Positions 36,305 through 45,397 of a DNA stretch of 64,000 nucleotides are shown piece by piece. Both the position numbers and the translations under genes were made by a program. Every line of letters begins with the position of its first letter. Within the stretch, counting starts at the first letter, position 1. The notes below the pieces were generated by a model. The model did not search any database. It was not told where the DNA came from and worked only from the letters and a program-made list of their open reading frames with translations. The stretch spans positions 471,941 through 535,940 of the forward strand of contig NZ_MQVV01000014.1 of assembly GCF_002954355.1 (NCBI RefSeq), written 5' to 3'. Origin of the DNA: Nonlabens tegetincola (GTDB lineage Bacteria > Bacteroidota > Bacteroidia > Flavobacteriales > Flavobacteriaceae).

Positions 36305-37516
36305 TTATAATCTATTTGTGATTACTTGTGTCTCACTGTGCAAGGTACGATGTACGGGACATTTATCTGCAATTTGTAACAAACGGTCAATTTGTTTTTC
36401 ATCCAGGTCTCCAGTGATTTTTATATCTCTTTTAAAGGTGTCAATCTTGGCAGATTTTTCCTCACAGTGTTCACAATCAGCTGCGTGTTCTTTACTATAT
36501 GAAACATGACATTCAACATGATCTAGTGGCCATTGCTTGCGCCTAGCATACATGTGCAAAGTCATCACCGTACATGCAGCAAGACCTGATGATACTAGTT
36601 CATAAGGTGTAGGCCCAAAGTTATTGCCACCTACAATCAAAGGTTCGTCTGCTGTGATGTAGTGATCGCCTGCCTTAATAGAAGTAGTGTAGTCGTCACC
36701 AGCTTTTAAACTTGCAACAATTTCATGTTCGGATTTGAGTGATTGTTTTTCAGGAATGTTTAGATATCGCAAGGCCCATGCTGCGATTACTCTTCCTGTA
36801 TAACTGCTATCTTTTTTGTTCATGAGTAGATGGTGAGCACCGTCTAGACTAATGAAGCTTTTAGGATGCCAGGCATTGACATACAATTTTTCTGCATGTT
36901 TAATACTTACATAATCGTCCTGTGGACTGTGCATGATGAGTACAGGTTTGCGTAAATTTTGTAGTACCTGAGTGAGATGATTTTCATTAAGACTCTTTAC
37001 AAAATCGCTAGATATTGTAAATTCTCTTCCTGCTAATTGAACTTTTGCATTTCCTTTTGATTCAATTTCTTCCACTTTATCAGCAAATAAATGCTTCACA
37101 TGTTTAACATCACTAGGAGTACCAATAGTAGCAACAGCTTTTATAGAGTTCGCTTTCGCGGAAGCAAAAATCGCAGCAGCACCACCCAAACTATGTCCAA
37201 TAAGAAGTGAAGGCGCTTGATAGTGCTCTTCTAAATACTCAACGGCAGCCAGTAAGTCGTCAACATTACTCGAAAATGTCGTATCAGCAAAATCACCGTG
37301 AGAAGCTCCTAGACCGGTAAAATCAAATCGTAACACACCAAATCCTTGTGCGGTAAGCTCTCTCGAAATAATACGCACTGGAGTAAGATCCTTACTACAC
37401 GTAAAACAGTGAGCAAATATTACAAAATTATGGGGTTTTTGAGAACTGGGTAATTCGACTATCCCAGTGAGTTTGTATCCTGTAGGACTATCAAAAGTTA
37501 TGGTAGTAGCTTTCAT
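36305..37516 (-). CDS. Alpha/beta hydrolase fused to OsmC-like peroxiredoxin domain
   Basis: 403 residues, two domains. Residues 1-255 are an alpha/beta hydrolase with the nucleophile elbow GHSLGGAAA (Ser 109) and an Asp/His region at MHSPQDDY and DGAHHLL. Residues 270-403 are OsmC-like, with a first catalytic Cys in LAACTVMTLHMYARR and a second in ADKCPVHRTL, the pair used to reduce organic hydroperoxides. Such fusions are known in many bacteria and may couple ester hydrolysis with peroxide removal. A near-palindrome (37152-37165) encodes ASAKA after the nucleophile elbow. Confidence 0.92.
   Translation of the reverse strand: MKATTITFDSPTGYKLTGIVELPSSQKPHNFVIFAHCFTCSKDLTPVRIISRELTAQGFGVLRFDFTGLGASHGDFADTTFSSNVDDLLAAVEYLEEHYQAPSLLIGHSLGGAAAIFASAKANSIKAVATIGTPSDVKHVKHLFADKVEEIESKGNAKVQLAGREFTISSDFVKSLNENHLTQVLQNLRKPVLIMHSPQDDYVSIKHAEKLYVNAWHPKSFISLDGAHHLLMNKKDSSYTGRVIAAWALRYLNIPEKQSLKSEHEIVASLKAGDDYTTSIKAGDHYITADEPLIVGGNNFGPTPYELVSSGLAACTVMTLHMYARRKQWPLDHVECHVSYSKEHAADCEHCEEKSAKIDTFKRDIKITGDLDEKQIDRLLQIADKCPVHRTLHSETQVITNRL
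37152..37165. repeat. Palindrome, one-mismatch copy (in hydrolase-OsmC gene)
   Basis: GCTTTCGCGGAAGC, one base from consensus; translated as ASAKA on the minus strand. Confidence 0.75.
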
Positions 37517-37593
37517 ATCTTTAAAAATACCAACTTTCTATTACAGGCTTAAAAACTTAACGTAATATTGTGAACGGAAAAAGACTTGAAATT

Positions 37594-38115
37594 ATGAAAT
37601 TGAAATCTCTTTGGGTGATTGTTATTATGATCGTTGTGAGTTCTTGTGGTAACACTAGTAAGCAAGAAGATAATAAGTTAACCACTTTTTATTTTATTAG
37701 GCACGCTGAAAAAGTCAAGGATCAAGGTAATGATCCAGAACTTACACCGAGCGGTATTTCAAGAGCAAATCAATGGGTGAATTATTTTTTCTTAAAAGAT
37801 GTTGATAGAATATTATCCAGTGATTACAAGAGAACTAGACAGACTGCGGCACCACTAGCTAAATCAAAGAAACTACCCATAGAAATTTATGATGTAAGAT
37901 CTTTGAATGGTGATAGCTTATTAAATAAATACAAAGGAGAGACAGTTGTGTTATATGGTCATAGCAACACCATTAATTCCTATACCAATGACTTACAATC
38001 GGATAGTATTTATAAGGAATTAGACGAGAAAGATTACAATCATTTTTTTAAAGTACAAATCGATAATAACGGTAAATCAAGGGCACAAAAGCTAGCCATG
38101 GATTTTATTGAATAA
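37594..38115 (+). CDS. Histidine phosphatase family lipoprotein
   Basis: 173 residues. A lipoprotein signal ends at VVSSC (Cys about residue 18). The phosphatase motif FIRHAEK with its nucleophile His, SDYKRTRQTAAPLA, and YGHSNTINS with a second His match the SixA/phosphoglycerate-mutase-like family. Substrate unknown; acts in the periplasm or at the surface. Start chosen at 37594 so that the lipoprotein signal is intact; a GTG at 37570 would add eight charged residues. Confidence 0.88.
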   Translation: MKLKSLWVIVIMIVVSSCGNTSKQEDNKLTTFYFIRHAEKVKDQGNDPELTPSGISRANQWVNYFFLKDVDRILSSDYKRTRQTAAPLAKSKKLPIEIYDVRSLNGDSLLNKYKGETVVLYGHSNTINSYTNDLQSDSIYKELDEKDYNHFFKVQIDNNGKSRAQKLAMDFIE

Positions 38116-38118
38116 CTT

Positions 38119-38331
38119 ATGGAGCAACCTAATAATCCTTTACATGGTGTTAAACTAGCAGATATTCTAGAAAAACTAGTAAATCATTATGGCTGGTACG
38201 AGCTAGGTGGTTTAATACGCATTAATTGCTTTAATACAAACCCGTCAATTAAATCTAGTTTGAAGTTCTTAAGGCGCACACCATGGGCTCGTGAAAAGGT
38301 GGAGCAACTCTATTTAGATACTTTTCACTAG
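38119..38331 (+). CDS. VF530 family (DUF2132) putative DNA-binding protein
   Basis: 70 residues beginning [19 protein letters not shown], with [14 protein letters not shown] and [20 protein letters not shown], a near-complete match to the VF530/DUF2132 family, small helical proteins proposed to bind DNA. It follows the phosphatase by 3 bases, so is likely co-transcribed. Confidence 0.9.
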   Translation: MEQPNNPLHGVKLADILEKLVNHYGWYELGGLIRINCFNTNPSIKSSLKFLRRTPWAREKVEQLYLDTFH

Positions 38332-38627
38332 AATTGATTAAATGTATAATGTGTATTAAACGTATGGATCAAAAAGATTACAAAGACGCTTATTATAGCT
38401 GCTATTATTGTAAAAAATAGAATACTTTTAAGAAGGTTATAATTGTTATGACTTCTTATTCTAGAAGCTATTTTATTAAGGTCTTTTTTATCAATTGCTT
38501 TAGTTGCTATTTTAGCGTTCAGCTTTGATTTAGTCTTGCCTAAAGGTGAATTGTCAAACCTTGATTTTCTTTCACGTTTGTTATTTTTTAAAGACAGCTG
38601 CATTGCAGAAAAGGAACTATGTTTCAT
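38328..38627 (-). CDS. Basic single-span membrane protein, unknown
   Basis: 99 residues. A very basic N-terminus (many Lys and Arg, including [10 protein letters not shown] and [12 protein letters not shown]) is followed by one hydrophobic helix ([20 protein letters not shown], about residues 66-86). I do not recognise the family. Its stop overlaps the convergent VF530 stop by four bases. A second Met at residue 9 is an alternative start. Confidence 0.55.
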   Translation of the reverse strand: MKHSSFSAMQLSLKNNKRERKSRFDNSPLGKTKSKLNAKIATKAIDKKDLNKIASRIRSHNNYNLLKSILFFTIIAAIISVFVIFLIHTFNTHYTFNQF

Positions 38628-38681
38628 AACGTGAGTTTAGTTATACGTAGCTTTTAAGCTTTAATTGTTACTTTGATAGAT

Positions 38682-38713
38682 AAAAAAAACCTCAGAATAA
38701 AATCCTGAGGTTT
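38682..38713 (-). terminator. Terminator after the small outer-membrane protein gene
   Basis: AAACCTCAG (38687-38695) pairs perfectly with CTGAGGTTT (38705-38713); reading the minus strand it is followed by eight T residues, just past the stop at 38737. Confidence 0.88.
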
Positions 38714-38736
38714 GAGTTTTTTTATTGAAGTACAGT

Positions 38737-39225
38737 TTAAAACTGATAGCGAATACCTAACGCAACATCAAAATCATTTCCATCCCTAAAATCACCAAAA
38801 TAAAATTCTGGTCTTACATCTAATGAAAGTATTAGAGGAATATCGAAGTTATATTCGATTCCTACCTGTCCACCTACAAATAATGAGGTTTCACTATCGT
38901 CAAAGCGATCACGTCCTGGAAAATCATCATCAAGATCTATAAAAGCAATTCCTGCACCTGGTCCTGCGTACCAATTAAAACCGCCATCGATATTCCAAAC
39001 CCAGTGGTAAATACCACTAGCCTTGAACCCATCAAAATTGTTTCCTGATTCAATACCCAAATCAATTTCTAAACGGTTGTTTCCTCCTAAATAACGTTGA
39101 TAGGATATTTCAGTACCAAAACCATCACCATCACCAGCTCTAATTCCTATAGCATTGTTTGAGATTTCTTGTGCACTAATTAGACCACTTACTAGTAATC
39201 CAAAAAATAAAAATATTCTTTTCAT
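38737..39225 (-). CDS. Small outer-membrane beta-barrel protein
   Basis: 162 residues with a signal peptide ending near residue 19 (LISAQ). Alternating aromatic and polar residues, RAGDGDGFGTEISYQRYLGG, YHWVWNIDGGFNWYAGPGAG and a terminal GIRYQF indicate an 8-strand-type OmpW/OmpX-like barrel. It has its own terminator. Function unknown. Confidence 0.8.
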   Translation of the reverse strand: MKRIFLFFGLLVSGLISAQEISNNAIGIRAGDGDGFGTEISYQRYLGGNNRLEIDLGIESGNNFDGFKASGIYHWVWNIDGGFNWYAGPGAGIAFIDLDDDFPGRDRFDDSETSLFVGGQVGIEYNFDIPLILSLDVRPEFYFGDFRDGNDFDVALGIRYQF

Positions 39226-39301
39226 GTTTATTGTTTTAACAAAAATCTTATTAAATCAATTTATTTATGGATATAAAAAGTTAATATTCTTAAATGTATT
39301 G

Positions 39302-41745
39302 TTAACCTTCAAACTCTATATCATCACCGCCGTCGTTGTTGAAGTTATTACGATCACGTCTTTTTTGTTCATTAAATCTGTAAACAAAGGTGACAATAAA
39401 TTGACGCTCACGCCATTGGAATTCACTTTCTGAAATAAAATTTGGGTAGTAACAGTTCCTTGTCTACGACGACTGTTTAATAAATCACTTACACTAGCTG
39501 TAATAGAAGCTCTTTCATCCCAAATATCTGTACTTGCAGCAAGGTTTATAGTTACAATACCATCGTTAGTTCCTTGAGCATTTTCACTTGCTCCACGATA
39601 ATTAATTCTATTTTGAAGGTCTATTTTTCCAGGTAAGGTGAATTTTTGATTTAATCTGGCAAAATATGTTGTGTTATTAAAATCAAAACTTTGTCCGTTG
39701 AAATCTCCATCTGTCTCAACATTGAATACATTAAAATCAGAATTAATGGTCCACCATTTAAACGGTCTGTATGTTAAAGTAAGTTCGTAACCTAATCGAT
39801 CTTGTGTAGAAAGGTTTACAGGAGTTCTTCTAATTATAGGATCTCCATTGTCTGTAAGCTCTCCAGTTTCTTCTTGAATAAATTCCCAATTGTCTTCACT
39901 ACGATTAAAATAGACAGCAGTACTCAATGTAACTTTATTCCATTTTCTTAGGTAGGTAAGTTCTAAACTATTTGCAAAACTAGGATCAAGATCTACATTA
40001 CCCTGGAAGATATTTGACTCGCTACTTCGACTAGGAAATGGGTTTAAAAATCTTCCTCTAGGTCGTCTAACTCTTCGGTTATATCCCAAAGTTATATTCT
40101 CACCATCTCTAAACTCGTAACCTAAGTTTAAAGTAGGGAATAGGCTTCCGTAATTTTTTTCTGAAGTTACATTAGTTGTTTCTTGAAAAATATCAACATC
40201 TGTTATTTCATATCGCAACCCAGCTAGTACTGAAAATTTAGTCCATTTATGCCCATATTGCGAGTAAAAGGCATTAACTAATTCCTCATATTGGAATGTG
40301 TTATTTAAACCTGGATCTGGCACTAAGGGAGAATCTGGCGTAGTAAAGTCTAGTCTTTCAGCAAAAAATAAAGAAGTCGTAATATCCCTATAGTTTCCTC
40401 TATAACCAGCCTCAAAATTGGTGTTTTCACCAATCGGAAGCTCGTAATCTATTTGTAATAAAGCGTTTTGTTCTTCTGTTTCTTGATCTTGAAACTCAAC
40501 ATCATTAATTGTACTTGTAGTAGTTTCTTGTTCAATAATGTTAGCGATTTCCTCTTCAATTTCACCACCGTATTGAAAACTTATAGAAAGCTTTTGACCA
40601 TCCTCATCAAGATCATTCAAATAATCTAGTGTGAACTGATAATCATCCTCATTTTCACCTTCCATTTCTCGTCGCAATGTAGCCTCATTCAAATTTCTAT
40701 TAATATCAAATCTATCTATGGTATTAGTAGTTACATCGTCATCATTACCATAGCGATAAACAAAGTTTGCAACAATATTACTGTTGTCATTTATATCATA
40801 TCTAGCTCCTAAACTGGTAAAGAAATTACGTCCTAGTCTATCGAAATCTCTACGTTCATCCACAAACCTGTTGGCAGCATCAGGAGAAAAGAATTCTGTA
40901 CTAGAGCTAGCATTTCCTGGAGTTGTTCTATAGCGCCATCCGGTATTTGTGAAAAAGTTCCAGTCGCCCGTGCGATAATTTCCATTAAAAGAAACTCCTA
41001 ATCGTTCTGGTACACCTGATTCTAATTGTAAATTTCCATTGAAACCTTCCAAAGATTTTTTTCTTAAGATAATGTTTAAAATACCAGCGGTACCTTCGGC
41101 ATCGTACCTTGCACTAGGCGAGGTGATTACCTCTATTTTCTCGATAGCCTCTGCTGGAATTTGTCTTAACGCTTCGGCGCCATTTAAACCGACTAGAGCA
41201 CTAGGCCTACCATCTATAAAAATGGTTACGTTTTCATTACCACGTAAAGCGACATTTCCTTCTACGTCTACACTTACACTAGGTACATTATCTAATACAT
41301 CACTAGCAGAGCCACCTCTTACAGTAAGGTCACTACCTATATTATAAATCTTTTTGTCTAGTCGTATGTCTACGGTTGTTTTTTCGGCAATTACCACTGC
41401 AGCATCCAATTGTGCCACATCTACCACCATTTCCATGGTGCCAAAATCTTTGTCATTTTTAATAACAACATTTTGCTTTTCTATTGTTTTGAAGGTAATG
41501 TAATCCCATTTTACAGTATAGGTACCTGGACTTACTTTAAATTCATAGTTACCATCTAGATCTGTAACACCACCTTGAGCAGGAACATTTGGATCATTGC
41601 TTATAAAAGATATGGTAGCAAATTCCAATGGAGCTTTAGTGTTAAGGTCGACAAGAGTTCCTTTAATAGTATATTTTACTTCTTGTTTTTGAGCAATCGC
41701 AAATGATCCTATTAAGATCATTAATAACGTTAAGGTCTTTTTCAT
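39302..41745 (-). CDS. TonB-dependent-receptor-like outer-membrane protein, frameshifted at the C-terminus
   Basis: About 810 residues. A signal peptide ends at residue 19 (GSFAIAQ), then a CarboxypepD_reg-like domain (IKGTLVDLNTKAPLEFATISF), a plug-like domain (VLDNVPSVSVDVEGNVALRG, FIDGRPSALVG, IPAEAIEKIEVITSPSARYDA) and an OMP_b-brl_3-type barrel. Near 39436 the reading frame shifts: the continuous frame ends in an unrelated tail at 39316, whereas the frame one base earlier continues as SESEFQWRERQFIVTFVYRF and NEQKRRDRN to a stop at 39302, the expected barrel end of this family. One A lost from an AAA run explains it. Start chosen at 41745 to begin the signal peptide. Ligand unknown. Confidence 0.82.
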
Positions 41746-41828
41746 TTTTAGGTTTACAACTTTTGTGCAATGTATATCACGATAAGTTGACAAAAGCCTA
41801 AACTTAGGTTAAAGGAATATCAAATTAT

Positions 41829-42935
41829 TTATAATTCGTCGCTAGGTTTATCCTGACCTTGACTCATTAAGAAGGCCTTTAGAAAAGCGTCAATATCACC
41901 ATTAAGTACAGCATCGGTATTTCCTGTTTCTTCATTAGTTCGTACATCCTTTACCAGTTTATAAGGATGTAAAACATAATTACGTATTTGAGAACCCCAT
42001 TCAATTTTCATTTTACCAGCTTCAATTTCATCTCTGGCAGCATTACGTTTTTGTAATTCAATTTCAAAAAGCTGTGATTTCAGCATTTGCATGGCTTTTT
42101 CCCGATTTTCTAATTGTGAACGAGTTTCAGAATTGTGAATAACAATTCCAGTAGGATGGTGAGTTAGAATGGCCTTGGTTTCTACCTTGTTTACATTTTG
42201 ACCACCAGCACCGCTACTACGTGCAAAATCCCAAGAAATATCAGCAGGATTAATATCTATTTCGATAGAGTCATCTGCTAGTGGATAAACATAGACTGAT
42301 ACAAATGAGGTATGTCGTTTTGCATTACTATCAAAAGGAGATATGCGTACCAATCTATGAACGCCATTTTCTCCTTTTAACCATCCAAAGCTATAATCAC
42401 CATCAATTTCAAGAGTAACTGTTTTTACACCAGCAACATCACCAGCTTGAAAATTTAATTCCTTAACCTTGAAACCATGTTTTTCTGCCCACATCATGTA
42501 CATGCGCATGAGCATCTCTGCCCAATCACAAGATTCTGTTCCACCAGCACCAGCAGTTATTTGAAGTACTGCACTCATGTCATCACCTTCATTGGATAAC
42601 ATATTTTTAAACTCAAGATTTTCAACTAATGAGGTTGCTTCATCAAACTTTTGTTGAACATCTTGTTCGGTTGCATCGTCCTCCTTAAAAAATTCATACA
42701 ATACGTCCAAATCTTCTACTAGTGTAACCGCTCGTTGATAATCTGTGGTCCATTGTTTTTTATTACGTAACTGTTTCATAATAACTTCGGCCTCTTTCGG
42801 ATTGTTCCAAAAGTCAGGAGAAAAGGTTTTCTCTTCGAGATTTGTGATCTCGATTTGCTTTGCTTCAATTTGTAAGTAGGATTTTAGATCTTTTACTCGA
42901 TTCTCAAGATCTTTAATCTGTTCTGTAGTTACCAT
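41829..42935 (-). CDS. prfB: Peptide chain release factor 2
   Basis: Recognises UGA and UAA stop codons and releases the nascent chain. The RF2-specific SPF motif is in RISPFDSNAKRHTSF, and GAGGQNVNKVETKA carries the GGQ tripeptide. 368 residues. The N-terminus (EQIKDLENRVKDLKSYLQIEAK) runs straight through in one frame, so the programmed +1 frameshift that autoregulates prfB in E. coli is absent. Divergent from threonine aldolase. Confidence 0.95.
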   Translation of the reverse strand: MVTTEQIKDLENRVKDLKSYLQIEAKQIEITNLEEKTFSPDFWNNPKEAEVIMKQLRNKKQWTTDYQRAVTLVEDLDVLYEFFKEDDATEQDVQQKFDEATSLVENLEFKNMLSNEGDDMSAVLQITAGAGGTESCDWAEMLMRMYMMWAEKHGFKVKELNFQAGDVAGVKTVTLEIDGDYSFGWLKGENGVHRLVRISPFDSNAKRHTSFVSVYVYPLADDSIEIDINPADISWDFARSSGAGGQNVNKVETKAILTHHPTGIVIHNSETRSQLENREKAMQMLKSQLFEIELQKRNAARDEIEAGKMKIEWGSQIRNYVLHPYKLVKDVRTNEETGNTDAVLNGDIDAFLKAFLMSQGQDKPSDEL

Positions 42936-43023
42936 AAAAATTTATTGGACTCGCAAAAATAAAATTTTAAATATTAAGGGTACTATTATCCTCAATATAT
43001 AAATGACAGTGTTTTTAGTATTC

Positions 43024-43037
43024 GCTTTCGCGAAAGC
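43024..43037. repeat. 14-bp palindrome copy 9 (intergenic, prfB/threonine aldolase)
   Basis: Exact GCTTTCGCGAAAGC followed by G, 47 bases before the threonine aldolase ATG in a divergent intergenic region. Confidence 0.95.
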
Positions 43038-43083
43038 GTAATCCCACTTAGTATCTTTACATTTTAAATGTAATAAATAGAAC

Positions 43084-44103
43084 ATGATAGATTTACGTAG
43101 TGATACCGTTACCAAACCTACAAAAGGAATGCTAGAAGCTATGATGAATGCCGATGTAGGTGATGATGTTTATAAAGAAGACCCTACGGCAATAAAATTA
43201 GAAAACCGTATTGCCGAAATGTTCGGTATGGACGAGGCATTGTATTTTCCTACTGGTAGTATGGCAAACCAAGCTGCAATCAAATTACACACGCAACCTG
43301 GCGAGCAGCTTATATGCGATAAGTATGCACATGTTTATCATTATGAAGGTGGTGGCGTTTCCTTTAATAGTGGTGTAAGTTGTAAGTTATTGGATGGTGA
43401 TAGAGGAAAGATCACCGCTTCACAAGTAGAAGCCGCAATTAATCCTCCTGATTTTTATCATAGTCCTCTTACGACCTTAGTAACTCTTGAAAATACAACT
43501 AATAAAGGCGGTGGTGCTTGCTATGATTTAAATACCATTAAAGAAATTAAAGAAGTTTGCAATAAGCATGGGTTAGGTCTTCATCTTGATGGGGCTAGAT
43601 TGTGGAATGCCCTAGTTGCTACTGGTCAAGACCCTAAAGAATATGGCGAATTATTTGATACTATATCTGTTTGTTTAAGTAAAGGATTGGGCGCACCTAT
43701 GGGCACGGTACTTTGTGGTAAATCTTCATTGATGAAAAATGCAATGCGAGTGCGCAAGGTGTTAGGCGGTGGTATGAGACAAATAGGTTATATGTGTGCT
43801 GCTGGATTATATGCTGTTGAAAATCATATCGATCGATTAAAAGAAGATCATCATAAAGCGCAAGAGCTTAAAGAAGTCTTACAAAAAATGTCATTTGTTA
43901 AAAAAGTTGAGCCTGTAGAAACTAATATCATCATTTTTGAAGTAAAAGATCAAAATGAATTTATGACATTTTGTAATGCAAAAAAAATGATAATTAGTAA
44001 CATGGGTGAAGGTAAAATGAGAATTGTTACTCATTATGACTACGATTCTTTACAACATCGTGAAGTAATTAACAATTTGATTGAATTTAATTCAATTAGT
44101 TAA
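43084..44103 (+). CDS. ltaE: Low-specificity L-threonine aldolase
   Basis: PLP enzyme that cleaves L-threonine to glycine and acetaldehyde. Motifs: IDLRSDTVTKPT at the N-terminus, DVGDDVYKEDPT, FPTGSMANQ, HLDGARLWNA, and the PLP Lys in CLSKGLGAPMG (about residue 200). 339 residues, typical. Monocistronic. Confidence 0.93.
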   Translation: MIDLRSDTVTKPTKGMLEAMMNADVGDDVYKEDPTAIKLENRIAEMFGMDEALYFPTGSMANQAAIKLHTQPGEQLICDKYAHVYHYEGGGVSFNSGVSCKLLDGDRGKITASQVEAAINPPDFYHSPLTTLVTLENTTNKGGGACYDLNTIKEIKEVCNKHGLGLHLDGARLWNALVATGQDPKEYGELFDTISVCLSKGLGAPMGTVLCGKSSLMKNAMRVRKVLGGGMRQIGYMCAAGLYAVENHIDRLKEDHHKAQELKEVLQKMSFVKKVEPVETNIIIFEVKDQNEFMTFCNAKKMIISNMGEGKMRIVTHYDYDSLQHREVINNLIEFNSIS

Positions 44104-44240
44104 TCTTAAATATTGTGTATTTCACCGATAATTTTTGTCTTTTAACTAATGTAAAGTTTTTTTATTCTTAAATTTATGTTATAATAACCTGTAAATGGGA
44201 CTTTTGTATCTCATTATTTAATTATCAAATTTCAATCAAA

Positions 44241-45347
44241 ATGAAAAAATTATTACTATCAGTAGTAGCAATGGCGGCCGTAACAGCAGTTACCGCTCAG
44301 GATCTTCCTACAAATCCAGAGCCAGGTAAGTGTTATGTACGTTGTACTACACCAGATGTTTACGAAAACGAAGAAGTTAGTATCCAGTCGACTCCTGCTT
44401 ATAAGAAGTTAAGAGTGGTTCCTGCTACTTATGAAACTGTTACAGAACGTGTTCTTGTAAAAGAAGCTTCAAAAAAATTACGTGTGATACCTGCAACTTA
44501 TAAAACTGAGACTAGATCTTATGTTAAGAAGCAAGCAGGTTCTACCATCTCAATTGTTCCAGCTAGTTTTGGAAAGTCAACAGAGACTATCGAGATCAAA
44601 CCTGCATACGCACAGTGGGAAATGAGTTCAGTACCACCAGCAGAATGTACATCTTCTAATCCAGATGATTGTCGTTACTGGTGTTATAAAGGTTACCCAG
44701 CAGAATACCAAACTGTATCTGTAACTACTCTTACAAACGACGCTTCTTTTAATAGAACAGCTGTACCAGAGCAAATGGGAACTTACACTGTACGTGTGGT
44801 TGATCAACCAGCTAGAGTAGAGGAAATTGAAATTCCTGCAGAATATGCAAATATCACAAAGACAATCCTTAAGTCTGATGCTTCTACAACTGAAGAAACA
44901 GTACCATCTACTTCTAAAACAATTACAAGAGAAGTATTAAAGCAAAAAGGTGGTCTTACTGTATGGAGTGAGGTTGACTGTAAGCTTGTAGAGTATAACG
45001 GTCTTCAAATCAACTGGAGATTAGGAAGTGCTACATTAACTGATGCTGATAAAGCTGAAATCGATGCTAAATTACTTTCTACTCTTAACAATACTCCAGG
45101 ATCAAAAGTAGAGATCGCTTCTCACACTGACTCTAGAGGTTCTAAAACTTCTAACCAGGCTTTATCTGAAAGACGTGCACAAGCAGTTGCTAATTACCTT
45201 ATCTCAAAAGGTATCAACGCTTCTCGTATTGTAGCAAATGGATATGGTGAGTCAAGATTAAAGAACAGATGTGCAGATGGTGTATCTTGTACTGAGCGTG
45301 AGCACAGAGCAAACCGTCGTACTGAATTCCGTTTAATCAATAACTAA
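44241..45347 (+). CDS. OmpA-family outer-membrane protein with repeated N-terminal segments
   Basis: 368 residues. A signal peptide ends at about residue 19 (VTAVTAQ). The middle contains several degenerate repeats of a VPATYxTxT type (KLRVVPATYETVT, KLRVIPATYKTET, SIVPASFGKSTET, EIPAEYANITK), not found in standard OmpA barrels. The C-terminal OmpA domain (about 255-368: INWRLGSATLTDADKAEI, IASHTDSRGSKTSNQALSERRAQAV, NRRTEFRLI) should bind peptidoglycan. The N-terminal repeats may be periplasmic or surface exposed; that is unknown. Confidence 0.9.
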   Translation: MKKLLLSVVAMAAVTAVTAQDLPTNPEPGKCYVRCTTPDVYENEEVSIQSTPAYKKLRVVPATYETVTERVLVKEASKKLRVIPATYKTETRSYVKKQAGSTISIVPASFGKSTETIEIKPAYAQWEMSSVPPAECTSSNPDDCRYWCYKGYPAEYQTVSVTTLTNDASFNRTAVPEQMGTYTVRVVDQPARVEEIEIPAEYANITKTILKSDASTTEETVPSTSKTITREVLKQKGGLTVWSEVDCKLVEYNGLQINWRLGSATLTDADKAEIDAKLLSTLNNTPGSKVEIASHTDSRGSKTSNQALSERRAQAVANYLISKGINASRIVANGYGESRLKNRCADGVSCTEREHRANRRTEFRLINN

Positions 45348-45368
45348 GATTAAACTTTAATACATTAG

Positions 45369-45397
45369 AAAGCCTGGCTTTTTAGTCAGGCTTTTTT
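45369..45397 (+). terminator. Terminator after the OmpA-like gene
   Basis: AAAGCCTG and CAGGCTTT form an 8-bp stem around a 10-base loop, followed by a run of T; 21 bases past the stop. Confidence 0.88.
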
